Origin: Sphaeroforma sirkka
Taxonomy: Eukaryota > Opisthokonta > Ichthyosporea > Ichthyophonida
Length of the DNA: 31,815 nt
Direction: 5' to 3'
Assembly: GCA_001586965.3 (NCBI GenBank)
Contig: LUCW03001460.1
Coordinates: 35,001 to 66,815 of the forward strand
The stretch's first letter is position 1, and each line of letters starts with the position of its first letter. Below the pieces are notes generated by a model, which was given only the letters and a program-made list of their open reading frames with translations, was not told where the DNA came from and searched no databases. Position numbers and translations under genes: made by a program. This document shows, piece by piece, positions 1 to 27,883 of the stretch.

Positions 1-446
1 ATGTTATATACCATCGTATGTGTATGATACATCACATGTTATATACCATCGTATGTATATGATACATCACATGTTATATACCATCGTTATGTATATGGTA
101 CATCACGTTATATACCATCGTTATGTATATGATACATCACGTTATATACCATCGTTATGAATATGATACATCACATGTTATATTCCATGGCTATGCATAT
201 GATACATCACATGTTATATACCATCGATATGTATATGATACATCACATGTTATATACCATCGTATGTATATGATACATCACGTGTTATATACCATCGTTA
301 TGTATATGATACATCACATGATATATACCATCGTTATGTTTATGATACATCACATGTTATATACCATCGTTATGTATATGATACCACGTATTATATACCA
401 TCGTTATGTATATGATACATCACATGTAATATACCATCGTTATGTA
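1..446. repeat. Minisatellite, about 36-bp unit, about 12 copies
   Basis: Tandem units of the form ATGTTATATACCATCG followed by TATGTATATGATACATCAC, varying by one or two bases and by small indels. Open frames across it encode repetitive Tyr/His/Ile peptides and are not genes. The array starts at the window edge, so its full length is unknown. It probably lies in an intron of, or upstream of, the gene at 1015-4583. Confidence 0.9.
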
Positions 447-605
447 CGTCTTGCCATACCCGAGTGACCGATTGGCGTTGTCTTGTGCTTGACATCAAGT
501 GGCATGTATGTTGGTAGTTGCCGAATTGACCAACGCGGATATGCCTGCTACACTATAGCCTACGGTTCCTTATCCTGACAATGCTGCCGGACTCGAAGTT
601 GATAT
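447..605. other. Unique spacer, possible small exon
   Basis: Non-repetitive stretch between two repeat blocks. A candidate plus-strand exon lies at about 557-611, with CTATAG before it and a GTATAT donor after it, but neither open frame ends in the phase needed by the exon at 1015. I therefore leave it unassigned. Confidence 0.3.
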
Positions 606-1010
606 CTTCATGGTATATTATGTTATATCGCACAGTACTTTGCTACATTATACCGTCTTGTTTATTGTTTATTTTATATGGTATATTCTGATATCATACC
701 ATGTTGTATATTTTGTTTACTATGCTATGCTATATTATACCATATTGTGTATTGTATATTGTATTTCTTATATGTTATATTTTAATATCATACCATGTTG
801 TAGATTATATTTACTATACTTTGCTACATTATACCATACTGTATATTGTATATTTTATATGGTATATTTCAATATCTTATCATGTTGTATATTATATATT
901 GTATACTATATATTCTATACTATGCCATACTATACCATTTTGTATATTGTATATTTTATATGGTATATTTTAATATCTTACCATGTTGTATATTATATTT
1001 CCTATACTTT
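606..1010. repeat. Degenerate T-rich tandem repeat, about 85-100 bp unit
   Basis: Four diverged copies share TTTTATATGGTATATT followed by ACCATGTTGTATATT. The block ends in a pyrimidine/AT-rich tract and TTTGCAG, which serves as the 3' splice site of the exon beginning at 1015. Confidence 0.75.
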
Positions 1011-1014
1011 GCAG

Positions 1015-4583
<3,569 letters not shown>

Positions 4584-4624
4584 AACTCCAGCCAGCACAG
4601 ATAGATTACTGGATATATATATAC

Positions 4625-4629
<5 letters not shown>

Positions 4630-4688
<59 letters not shown>

Positions 4689-4722
4689 AACTATATAATT
4701 ATATAATTATAGTTATACATGC

Positions 4723-4783
<61 letters not shown>

Positions 4784-4811
4784 TATATATAGAATATATA
4801 TATATATATAG

Positions 4812-4864
<53 letters not shown>

Positions 4865-4880
4865 TATATATATATATATA
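4630..4880. repeat. (AT)n microsatellite blocks
   Basis: Two long AT runs separated by short GAATTATATATAGAAT-type interruptions. They lie just 3' of the stop codon of the plus-strand gene ending at 4583. Confidence 0.95.
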
Positions 4881-4883
4881 TAT

Positions 4884-5825
4884 TTCTATATATATAGAAT
4901 TTATATTTAGATGGTGAAAGATCGTGCTAACAATTCGCTGCACCCACAATTGTCAACGTAGTATCCAAGAATAACTATAAGGCTATGTACCTGAATGATT
5001 AGCATTTGCAACGGGCCTTCAGACAAAAAACTAACAAATCAAATACAGCCAAATGTACAAATATAATAATAACTACACAGCCATACTCGAGCTAGCTAAG
5101 CAAGAAATAAATTATACATGTGCATATCAATTGTCAGCTAAGATTAAATAATGTACATAGTATTTTATATTCTTATATAGTAACGGTATACGACCTTCGC
5201 GATAGCGATTGGTGTGTTGAAGTAGTTGCTGTACTCGATAGTGTGGCGCCTAATGTGCATACTACACAAAAAAGGCAAAAAAACATCCCAACCTGATTAT
5301 CTGTGGTATAGTGAGAAGTTGCCTTAATAGGAATTGTTAAGCGTAGACGATAAATATATACACAACCCCAACGAACACAGCTAGGCGGGACATAAGGCCG
5401 ACGAACTATAGTCGCCTTGTGTATACTATTAGGACTTTAGTATACACAAGTAATGATGACATGATCGAGGTTATTCGATAGTTATTCTGGTGGGTGTGTA
5501 GTTGTAGAAATAGAATAGTACTCCATACTCTACGATAACAAGTACCTACACTCATACACCAGAGACAGGCAACCTTTATAAACCTTAATTCAAATTACGG
5601 TACGTATGTAAGCTCATTAGTATAACATTTTGCGCATGTATGTACCTACATTCACACACTAGAGTCTGCATGCTACCTTTATCAACTTTAATTCAGATTA
5701 CAGTACGTGTGTAATGTGTAAGCTCATTCTTTCCCCCGGCAATTGAGAGTCGAGCCGACATGGATCCCCGCACAATGACAAGGCTAATGCGACTGTCTTG
5801 CTTGTACACACGTTGTGGTCTGTCT

Positions 5826-5828
<3 letters not shown>
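4884..5828. other. Non-coding interval with one tandem duplication
   Basis: No exon that I can support. At about 5545-5730 there is a tandem duplication of about 105 bp: both copies run through a TACCTACA...CA start, ACCTTTAT.AA.CTTTAATTCA and GTAAGCTCATT. The rest is unique AT-rich sequence. Confidence 0.55.

Positions 5829-5907
<79 letters not shown>
5829..5907. repeat. (AT)n microsatellite
   Basis: An uninterrupted run of about 39 AT dinucleotides. Open frames on both strands read Tyr-Ile repeats and are artefacts. Confidence 0.95.
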
Positions 5908-5909
<2 letters not shown>

Positions 5910-6067
5910 CCGTCGTTCTTACGTCGTGGTCGATGTCTCAATACACACACGCAGCCTACGCGGATCACCCACCACATACACGGCTAGTGCTACTATCCTG
6001 TACACACATCATCTAACATGGCAACGGGATTCTGCTTGTAGATGAGTTTGTGTGAAGGGATGCGTAG

Positions 6068-6304
6068 CTGATGTTATTGTTTCGGCTGATGCAACCGTTG
6101 CGGGTCTGAATGAACACGCAAAGAACTACGTATGTAACCTCTGCCTGGGATGAATAGAGGCGTGCCATTCAACCAGCAGCAACCTCAGCACCCACTCCCA
6201 AATGTGCTCAACTCACTCCTAACGGTCACACGCCGTACTGTCAGGTACACACAACGTGTGCATACGCAAGCAAGTAGCGCTGTCATCAGCATAGCGTACC
6301 ACGT

Positions 6305-6336
<32 letters not shown>

Positions 6337-6626
6337 CACTGTAACTGTCATAACATGTGCGAAAGAAGTCCGACTGACAGACTTATCCATGACTCTGTGA
6401 CTTGCCCTTCCAATCCCTCTAACCGCAGAATGTTTATAATGTTGGGTCGGAGCTGCTGAATGCACCGTTGCGAGAATGTATTTGTGTTAATTTGTGATAT
6501 GTAGCTACGGTTAGAGATCTCACTCCTGTGAACCTAGATATACATGTGGGTGTGTTAGCCAAGAGTCAGTGCATGGACAGCCTGGATGTCGTCGAATGCT
6601 CATCGGAAGTTGATATATATATATAA
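6068..6626 (+). CDS. Candidate exons of an unrecognised plus-strand gene
   Basis: Two stretches look coding. 6068-6129 has acceptor TGCGTAG and donor GTATGT and reads DVIVSADATVAGLNEHAKNY. 6429 onward has a good pyrimidine-rich acceptor (CTAACCGCAG), matches in phase, and reads NVYNVGSELLNAPLREC. That second frame meets TGA at 6495-6497 yet stays protein-like afterwards (ATVRDLTPVNLDIHVGVLAK, then a Cys/Asp/Glu-rich run) until TAA at 6624-6626. Either the gene ends at 6495, or a 27-base segment (GTATTT...ATGTAG) is removed, or the copy is broken. No 5' end was found. It could be decayed or chance coding. Confidence 0.35.
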
Positions 6627-6977
6627 TATATCTCTGTGAGTACACTAACATCTCGGAACAGGAGACAAGGCCTGCACATTACGTGTATGTATACATATAT
6701 ACACACACACAAGAAGGCATGTCCGCCCACTTTGCGTATACACGTACGACTACACACACACCCATATATATATATGACGATATGTACACCAACCCTTCCT
6801 GCGCATATGTGTACAGAAACACACACTTCAGCAGATGTATCTACAACTAACTTCTAACTTTGCGCCATACACCCACTAGCCCTCCTCACGGCATTCCACT
6901 ACCCCACTCACGCCTTCGAGATGCACTCACTACGTCCGCTCACACTATCTCCCCGTAGTACGCACCAAACAGTACCA

Positions 6978-7204
6978 TGCATACTTGCATGTATGTGTGC
7001 ATGTACACATGTATGTATGTGTGCATGTACACATGTATGTATGTATGTGTATGTGTACATGTATGTATGTATGTGTGCATGTACACATGTATGTATGTGT
7101 GCATGTACACATGTATGTATGCGTGCATATATACATATATGTATGTGTGCATATACACATGTATGTATGTGTGCATATATATATGTATGTATGTGTGCAT
7201 GTAT
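6978..7204. repeat. ATGT/GCATGTACAC tandem repeat
   Basis: Units of GTGCATGTACACATGTATGT, about 24 bp, repeated roughly nine times with later TATATA variants. Every frame on both strands is open (Cys-Met-Tyr or His-Thr-Tyr repeats), so the six overlapping ORFs here are artefacts. A (CTGT)5 run follows at about 7304-7325. Confidence 0.9.
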
Positions 7205-7489
7205 ACGTGCACGCAAAAGTATATCCCGTGACCGTACTACCCCGCAACACCCCCTCCATATACCAGCTCTCTCTCGCCGAAACACCATCATCACTCACTG
7301 GGCTGTCTGTCTGTCTGTCTGTCTGTTCACTCGAGACGTGCTGGTCCGTCTATCTCATCTTAGACCACCGCGCACGTACTACCACTTGAGCTGTGATTGT
7401 CATGACAACGGCACTTGATAGGTGTGAAAAATGCCATAGATGTGCTCACAATGGAGGTTAGAACTCTTCACACACCCACGAGGAGGGTG

Positions 7490-7621
7490 TAGAGATGTGA
7501 GCCACATCACACCTGTGATGCTGGACAGAGCTCTCCTTATGTTATGGTATGAGGGTTGGTCAGGCTGCAAGGTGGAGAAGCCCGTCTGTTTATATGTACG
7601 ACGCCTTAGCATCGAGTTAGG
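7490..7621 (+). other. Possible isolated exon
   Basis: After GAGGGTGTAG the plus frame reads [20 protein letters not shown] and on to SIELG, before a GTCAGT donor-like site and a long (AT)n block. Composition looks coding, but I could not link it by phase to another exon, so it is not promoted to a gene. A minus-strand frame is also open here and is less protein-like. Confidence 0.25.
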
Positions 7622-7623
7622 GT

Positions 7624-7637
7624 CAGTATATATATAT

Positions 7638-7687
<50 letters not shown>

Positions 7688-7760
7688 TTACATACATATA
7701 CATACATACGTATATACGTATATACGTATATACGTGTATATATATCTATATATATAATAC
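7624..7760. repeat. (AT)n with ATAC/GTATATAC interruptions
   Basis: Alternating purine-pyrimidine block just 3' of the possible exon at 7490-7621 and about 130 bp from the convergent stop codon at 7892. Confidence 0.9.
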
Positions 7761-7891
7761 TCTCCTATATACGCATACTCATATACACATACACGACGGG
7801 CAAGAAGCAACCCCATCTACAGCCCTACGACACATGCTAAATTTTTCCCCTTGACACCACACGTGATGTGAATGGTAGTCATAGCCAGAGA

Positions 7892-12349
<4,458 letters not shown>

Positions 12350-12589
12350 TGTGTGTCGAGTGAATTATATTGTTATATAAATATATTTTTTGTCAATTCA
12401 AAATAGAGCTTCTGTGCAAGTTAAGATAGACTTAGTTTTTTACTAAGTAGCGTGAAATACACTCTCACTCGACACTTTGCCACCCTATTTGTTGTGGTAT
12501 GTAACTATGTATTTGTTTCTCAAAGATAATACGTAAATATGTTATAATTTGAGACTGTGCAATACATATAGTCTTAAGTCTCTTCTTGC

Positions 12590-12620
<31 letters not shown>

Positions 12621-12624
<4 letters not shown>

Positions 12625-12650
12625 CCTTCTTGTCTGATTTAGAAGGCTAT
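12621..12650. other. Perfect 10-bp inverted repeat (hairpin)
   Basis: ATAGCCTTCT and AGAAGGCTAT are separated by 10 nt and flanked by (AT)n on both sides. The right arm recurs as AGAAGGCTA at about 13563, 13610 and 13740. It may be the edge of a small repeat element. Confidence 0.7.
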
Positions 12651-12665
12651 GTATGATATATATAT

Positions 12666-12703
<38 letters not shown>

Positions 12704-13619
12704 CTGCTTCTTTCAAGAGCCACTTATTGAGAGCATCCAATCACTGTGGTCTGTGCACTTTTTTATATACTCTGATGAGATACACATTGTTGTATGTAGT
12801 TATTTTAATCCGTTTCAACGAGAAACGAATTGAGGTCAGAATTTACACTGTGGCCTTATGTATGGCCCTCAGGGTCTCTGTGGGCCTATGGCCCTGTAAT
12901 GTGACTGTGTGTAATGAAATACATAAATACGTATATCGTTAAATCAAAACCGTTTTACGGTAGAATCGATTTTTATACGCTAAACGCATTAAATATTTGT
13001 TCATTACATAGTCAGTGTAAGTCCATTTACTTATTGTACGGTAAACGTTTATCACAAATACTGCGGGTAAATATACTATGAAATTCACACTCTGCCACAG
13101 CCCAGGCCCCTGAGCCTCAGACTCCGAGGAGAGCCTCAGGCTCAATGCCCAGGCACGCTCAGACCAGTGACCATGTAAAGAAATTCTTTATTCTAAAAAA
13201 AGACATACGTGCGTACAGTACAACAGTCATAAATCATGACGTATGACGCTGGCGAACAAGATGACTACACAACACTGAAGTATTATATCCATCCACCCGC
13301 AATTTTATGCTAGCTCAATAGAATCCCCACTGCACACACGGAGGGTCAGACATATCATAGCCACCTGAATACTGGCTACACAGTTGACCTAAGGGCTAGG
13401 GCGTGGCTATGGATATATATATTTTTACATACATACATTATAACAGATATTTACAAAAACAGAGTGAGCTGAGGCCTGAGGGGCGGAGAGAATAGATTTG
13501 AGAACCTGAAGGCTAAAGGCTGTGTACTTCTTTATTTTAAAATGTTTATATCGTTCAATCTTCAGAAGGCTATGTTTTTATCTATATGCAGCATAGCATT
13601 ATTAATCAACCAGAAGGCT

Positions 13620-13860
13620 ATAAAGTAAGCAGATTAGAAAGTGCGCATATGCTACATATCCACAACAACAGTAATAAATACGTAACACACCTTTGGGGCT
13701 TATATTGAGCGTATCTTGCCATTAGCTTGCTATGCCAAACAGAAGGCTAAGTAAACAGATTAGAAAGTGTGCATATGCTACATATCCACAACAACAGTAA
13801 TAAATACATAACACACCTTTGGGGCTTATATTGAGCGTACCTTACCATTATTCGGATAGA
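13620..13860. repeat. Tandem duplication, about 125 bp
   Basis: Both copies run from CAGAAGGCTA through CAGATTAGAAAGTG, GCATATGCTACATATCC and ACACACCTTTGGGGC to TTATTGAGCGTA-like sequence and ACCATTA, with about five differences. Function unknown. Confidence 0.9.
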
Positions 13861-14485
13861 TATAGACCACTTATGACAGTATTAGATATATACTGCTGGA
13901 ACTTCTCATAGTCACGCGGCGTTAATCAAGAGTGTGCTTCGAGTGTTCTGTTATGTTATTACGTATGGTAGTACGATCTCTAGTACCCGTAGTTTCACAA
14001 CCACCGATACGGGCTATATACACATACTGACTTGAGTCGCCGTCACTACTATACACGCCTGTTGGTAGTAGCGCTGCTATTTAAAACTTGATAAGTAGTC
14101 TTACCCGTACTAGCGAGTGCATTGGAACAGTGCTGGCGGAATAGCTACATATCCCTTCTCCGTGGATTGTTAATTCGGGAGAGGTTCGATGTTTTAATTC
14201 TATCCATCTATAGTCTGTAGAGACCTCGGTGAGTTCTCAGTAAGACAGTCATTGGTCATAGTGATCACGAGTACTATGTCTCTGTTGCTGTACTTGTATC
14301 TGTCCCTAACGAAGTGTGGGCTGTATAGAGTACCATGGTACGAGCATATAGCTTGTACAGCGTATATATTCGCGTACACAATCACTGTTTGACTGAATTA
14401 CATGAGCATGGCAGCATGTTTCTCGCACAATAGATATACAGTAGTCAAACCCAGCCAGTATAAATATATAATATACATATATATA

Positions 14486-14561
<76 letters not shown>

Positions 14562-14990
14562 CATTTGTAAACATACATGTAGTCGTATTTATATGAATGA
14601 CACGAAACAGTACAGTCTATCTCGCACAAACAACTACACACACAAATACTTCTGGACCACACAGTGTTGCACCGACCGCTCGGATAACCCTCCCGCCTGT
14701 GCAGAGTTTTTTATGTAAAGAACAGTTTAAGTCGTCGTAAACGTTTAAATGAAGGAGCCACTCCTCACTGCGCTAGGTGCATGCAACAGCTTAGGTTAAA
14801 CGTTCGTCTAGCACCACAAGGAGGCTGTTAGCATATGACTTGCGGAGGATGCAGGAGAGGCATGTTACGACTCCTTGTCGTCAAATGACGTCGATGTTCA
14901 TATTCGTTGCCAAGAACTTACGACTCGCTAAGGTACCGAACATCAGCACGTTTCAATCTACTATACAAACCCGGGATACCGATTGTTTTT

Positions 14991-14996
14991 TTTATT
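14991..14996 (-). terminator. Polyadenylation signal AATAAA
   Basis: AATAAA on the minus strand lies 19 nt beyond the TAA stop of the zinc-ribbon gene and is followed by an A-rich run. The position suits a very short 3' UTR. Confidence 0.6.
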
Positions 14997-15014
14997 CTAC
15001 GTTTATACATGCGG

Positions 15015-23512
<8,498 letters not shown>

Positions 23513-23542
23513 AGGGTGTACAGCGCTTGGTGGTGAGCTCAA

Positions 23543-24866
23543 TATTGTACAATAAGTGAGGTATATCTAACGATATCTACGAATCATAGATCATGATCAT
23601 GCGTCACTTGGTCGTGTGGTTACTACACAATGAGTTCAATACCTGTATCTTATTGCCAACTATATACGAAGAAAAAGGTTGAAGGTTTTGAACGTGGGAT
23701 TGAACCTTAAAGGGATGCTATTTAGCACAGCAACCAATCTTTGTGCGTATTCAAATAGTATGTTAATTGCTATTGTTGAGCGACTGGGAAGCGGAACATC
23801 AACAGCCAACCACTTCTTGGGGGTGGTTATAACAACAGTGAACTATTTTTAAATATTACTTTAGGGGTTGCTATTTAACGATTGGCGGCGATGGCATTTG
23901 GCAACAACCTAAAAAAAAAGCCAAAAGAAAAACGGAAAACCCTTTGTATCGATGATGATTTTCAAATTTTGGGTTTTGTTGACTGTCCGAGTGTCCGGTA
24001 TGTAATAGCCTATTTATATGTCCTAATAGGTTCTGGTTTTGAGGTTTTCACATGTTAAGGGAATCCGGAGTCATACATATTTTATATTCGTGACGTAATT
24101 CATTTTATTTTGTGAAATTATAAATAAATATTCATGTTATTACATGGCGACGGCCGTTACTCTTGGTATTTGAGGGAGTAAATGGTTTTACTCATGTAAC
24201 AATAAAAAAAGTCAACTATTCACAGTATGTATGAACATGGAGTGTGCACGTCATGGATCAGGCATGATAGTGGATCATGCAAAGGGGGTAACCAGGCTGT
24301 ACTTTGCGGACAGTGCAAACAAGTGATAGACTGTGTGTCAAGGGCTTTAGTGATGAATATGTCGTTGTGCATACGTTTGACTGTGTACCAAGTGCTGTAG
24401 TTGACATAAGAAGAAAAGTGATAGGCTGGGGCACTATCAATATTGTATCATGATGCCTATTTTAGTGTATGTTATATTGTTGCCTAGTAAGCTACATGTG
24501 CAAGAGAACAGGTTGTGATGTAGTAACAACTGTGAATGTTTATACGGTGCTAAGAGCGGTGAGTAAGACAGGTCGGGTGCGTGCAGACTAGCGGACAGTA
24601 TAAATAGCAAGGTAAAGATAGCTCGAAGGGACAGTTAATTGTGAGTTACGTGTATTAAATTGTGTAAATAAACGAGCTATTTACCACCCAACTCGGTGAT
24701 TTCTTGCCAAATCTCAATTTTTGCAAACTTTTTAACTATAAGCGCACTACATTCAGTATTGAACCTCAGAACACGAATATTTCACTACATATATAATTCT
24801 GCAACCACATTAATATGAAACCAGGGAAAGTTGAACGCAAACGTGAAATGCGTATACATGTACATA
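23543..24866. other. Intergenic stretch with an LTR-like core
   Basis: No gene seen. Two diverged direct copies of GG(A/T)TGCTATTTA occur at about 23710 and 23865. At 24599-24606 there is TATAAATA, followed 61 bases later by AATAAA at 24667-24672, a spacing typical of LTR promoter and poly(A) signals on the plus strand. I could not define the LTR ends. Confidence 0.4.
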
Positions 24867-25461
24867 TGTAAATTTCGATGGAAATTACTAGGTTTCAAAC
24901 TATATTAAACTAAAATACAATTTAGTCAGTTAGGATTTAGCAGTGGTAGCTTGTGTAAGAATGATCGGGACTGTCTCTTGTTAAGAGCCTAAATATCCTC
25001 GATCACACAGGGCGTACCTCTAGCTGTTCTTTGTTGAATAAATTTCACTAGAAGTACTAAGTGTTCATGACCACTTGCCTAATTTGTAAATAGACATAAT
25101 AACGTAAGTCACGTTAATACATTAGCTGATATAAATAAAGTTACATCTGAAGAAAAGTTAAAAAAAGAAAAAGACTTATTGGATTTTGGAGATTGGCGGG
25201 AGGACCAAAGCCTGTAAGTAGTAGTTCAGAGATTATAAAATTCAGTTTATAATATCCTACATCTACTAATGTCTCAAATTGGTCCAAGTAGATGAGTCAT
25301 ACCAAATACTCAGGCTATTGGAGCCATCAAAGTGAATTTAGAACACTTTGGAAATATTGGAAAAAGAGATTGTATTAAAATATTTTAAATACAAATAAAA
25401 ACCAATGTATTATCTCAATTGATCTTGATATTATAGACTGACCGGAGGCCGTATTTCTACA
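24867..25461 (-). mobile_element. Isolated LTR of the gypsy family
   Basis: 595 bp, TGTAAA...TACA on the plus strand, collinear with 26239-26835 and with about two dozen differences. Orientation (minus) is taken from the copy next to pol. No polypurine tract lies to its right and no TGG primer site to its left, so neither flank looks like retroelement interior. The flanking 5-mers (ACATA and CCAAT) do not match, so it is not a simple solo LTR with intact target duplication. Confidence 0.8.
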
Positions 25462-26238
25462 CCAATGGCTCAAGGAAGCTATTCCGAGAGACAGGTAGCA
25501 TCACTGACCTAACTATATACCCGATTTTGTATCGGCATACAATTCGACTCCGTCTTTGATGACTGGATTGGCTTCTTTCACGGTGGCAACGAATGGTCGA
25601 GTTTCTCTCTCTAACTATTGCAACCGGGATTTGATCGACATATTGCGGGATGATTTGAGTGACTTAGCGACGAATGATCTGATTTCAGATCCCACGAATA
25701 TTGATCGTGAGTATGGACAAATGATGGCAGGTCAGGATGGCACAGGAGCGGGTGTACAATCTGCGAAGACTGGATGTTCTGATGTTTGCGGTGGGCCGTA
25801 TAGTTCTGGTGCGTCCGGCACAGGTGCCTTATAAATCTGAGAAGGTTTCCGTGAGGTGCATAAACGCTTCGGTGTATATGAATTGGGTGATGAATGAGAG
25901 ACCTTTCCTAGGGCAGAGCGTCAGGAGGTCATCAATATCTTCAAGAAGTGCTCGGAAGCTTGCAGTTGGCAAGCAGGTGTTAATAGTCATTGATGTCGTT
26001 GGTCGGCGCGACCATACTATTATGAACGATCTAGACCACGATGGAAGAGCGCTATCAACAAGAGTTTGCGATCTGGCTGAGAGCCAATGTTCCGATGCCG
26101 ACGCAGTAGTAGGACGAAAGCAAAACAACAGGACCGGGAGCGCCGTGCCCGGCTAATAACAGAGAAAGAGCTGACAGTACCTACTCTGGTGCTTTAATAT
26201 GGAATAAGCGTTTGCTGTACGGTATATAATTGGAGTGC
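25462..26238 (+). pseudogene. Decayed ORF between the two LTRs
   Basis: From 25559 a plus frame is open for 92 codons (residues such as LIDILRDDLSDLATND). It then continues in the same frame, protein-like but cut by TAA and four TGA codons, to a basic tail (KAKQQDRERRARLITEKE) ending near 26195. Overlapping frames are open too, including one of 139 codons. The charged C-terminal part could be a nucleocapsid-like remnant. It runs opposite to the neighbouring gypsy element. The family is not recognised, and chance coding is possible. Confidence 0.3.
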
Positions 26239-26835
26239 TGTAAACTTCGATGGAAATTACTAGGTTTCAAACTATATTAAACTAAAATACAATTTAGTCA
26301 GCTAGATTTAGCAGTGGTAGCTTGTGTAAGAATGATCGGGACTGCCTCTTGTTAAGAGCTTAAATATCCTCGATCACACAGGGCGTACCTCTAGCTGTTC
26401 TTTATTGAATAATTTTCACTAGAAGTGCTAAGTGTTCATGACCACTTGCCTAATTTGTAAATAGACATAATAACGTAAGTCACGTTAATACATTAGCTGA
26501 TATAAATAAAGTTCCATCTGAAGAAAAGTTAAAAAAAGAAAAAAGACTTATTGGATTTTGGAGATTGGCGGGAGGACAAAAAAATCCATAAGTAGTAGTT
26601 CGGAGATTATAAAATTTAGTTTATAATATCCTACATCTACTAATGTCTCAAATAGGTCCAAGTAGATGAGTCATACCAAATACTCAGGCTATTGGAGCCA
26701 TCAAAGTGAATTTAGAACACTTTGGAAATATTGGAAAAAGAGTTTGTACTAAATTATTTAAAATACAAATAAAAACCGATGTATTATCTCAATTGATCTT
26801 GATATTTTAGACTGACCGGAGGCCGTATTTCTACA
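26239..26835 (-). mobile_element. 3' LTR of the gypsy element
   Basis: 597 bp. On the minus strand it starts TGTAGAAATACGG and ends TTTACA, giving the canonical TG...CA ends. It lies 127 bp beyond the pol stop codon and directly after a purine-rich tract. AATAAA occurs on the minus strand at about 26398. The outer flank 5-mer is AGTGC (26234-26238, plus strand), the expected target-site copy to seek beside the 5' LTR. Confidence 0.9.
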
Positions 26836-26848
26836 TAGCCCCCAGTAG
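26836..26848 (-). promoter_or_regulatory. Polypurine tract
   Basis: CTACTGGGGGCTA on the minus strand abuts the TG of the 3' LTR. This is where plus-strand DNA synthesis would be primed. It is absent next to the other LTR copy. Confidence 0.7.
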
Positions 26849-26962
26849 CTTTTAGAACTACGAACGTACGTTAAGATACGATCTAGTTGGTAAAGCGAAA
26901 ACCAAAGTAAAAACGGTTTCGGTCATGACTTATCGAGTAAGTATGTGCCTATATGTACGAGT

Positions 26963-27883
26963 TCAACGCTCATGTTGTACTCTATGTCGTTTAGTATTTG
27001 GTCCAGTAACCATTTCCGATGTAGGCGCCTTACGTTTATTATTTGGTAAGGTAATAGCCAAAGGCTGTTCTTCATTAGTAAGTAAGTTTGAACAATTTTC
27101 TGCACTGTTGGTAAGCAGATCAGAAAGTTTAGTCACGTAGGAAGTAGGTGGCAAATAGGGAATTTCAGATCCGTCAGGGTTTGTAGTCACCTGAGGAAAC
27201 CCTTTTCGTTTATCTCGTGTGTTCTTATGTAAACGCTTATTCCATTTCTTATTAAAGATACGAAGAAAGTCGCGAGATTCACGAAATGCATCGGAGGTTA
27301 GCCAAGCTACTGTCCCATCCATGAAACGGGTCTTGTAGTAAGTGTAACCGTCTTCGGATGTTTTATCAATTATATCTTTGACTTGTGACTCCATAACTGG
27401 TACATCAGAATCAAATGAGCGAGCGAATGAGAGTTCGGAGGTAGGGATACGGTGAGTGCCTAGATTGGTTGCGCTAGTACCATCAATGTTATTCACTTCG
27501 TAAGTATCACTCTTCTCATCATGGTAGGAAATAACAAAAGGTCCTATCGTCTTAGAAGAGAGTTCGGTAACGTTGGCGTTTCGATTTATAATGTTAACGT
27601 AATCGCCGACTTTGAACTGAACAATGTTCTTAGTGTTATTCCATCGGTCATACGCTTTAAGTAGGACGCGATTCTTGTGCTCGAGTAAACAGGGGTAAAC
27701 AACGTTCTGCATATGCTCGATCTTTTGTAGCCACGGGGTAGCGTGTTTCTCGGGCGCAGTTTTATCAAACGTTGCTTGTAATTCACTATAGCGGCCAAAG
27801 AAATAGTGAAACGGAGTGTTCCAGTTTGAGGATTCATGCAGTTGTTCATTTGAGTCTGAACCCATTTCAAATGATAAGGCCAC
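26963..27883 (-). pseudogene. pol: pol: integrase C-terminal part with GPF module and chromodomain-like domain
   Basis: 306-codon frame ending in TGA. The true entry is near 27840, where it joins the integrase core frame by a one-base shift. Residues 19-33 complete the core. VGDYVNI (92-98) and GPFVI (114-118) mark the GPY/F module, which binds DNA and helps multimerisation. Residues 165-213 (VKDIIDKTSEDGYTYYKTRF to RIFNKKW) fit a chromodomain, which in chromoviruses steers integration to modified histones; the aromatic cage is only partly evident. The tail has two basic clusters (NNKRKAP, NTKRHR) that could be nuclear localisation signals. Confidence 0.8.

Larger units (their letters stand above)
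12362..14990. other. Intergenic stretch between two minus-strand genes
   Basis: No exon I can support. It holds a perfect 10-bp inverted repeat at 12621-12650 between two (AT)n runs, five scattered AGAAGGCTA motifs (12641-13750), an approximately 125-bp tandem duplication at 13620-13860, and an (AT)n(GTAT)n block at 14484-14560. Upstream exons of the PDZ gene could lie here undetected. Confidence 0.5.

Noticed and set aside
1..446. CRISPR-like regular array
   Set aside because: Units are directly adjacent with no unique spacers; it is a minisatellite. The same holds for 16985-17556 and 20265-20695.
557..611. Extra upstream exon for the plus-strand gene (frame PTVPYPDNAAGLEVDIFM)
   Set aside because: It ends in phase 0, but the exon at 1015 needs a one-base carry-over; no frame in the segment fits.
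14150..14200. tRNA gene suggested by a GGTTCGAT word
   Set aside because: No matching acceptor stem, D-arm or anticodon stem could be folded around it.
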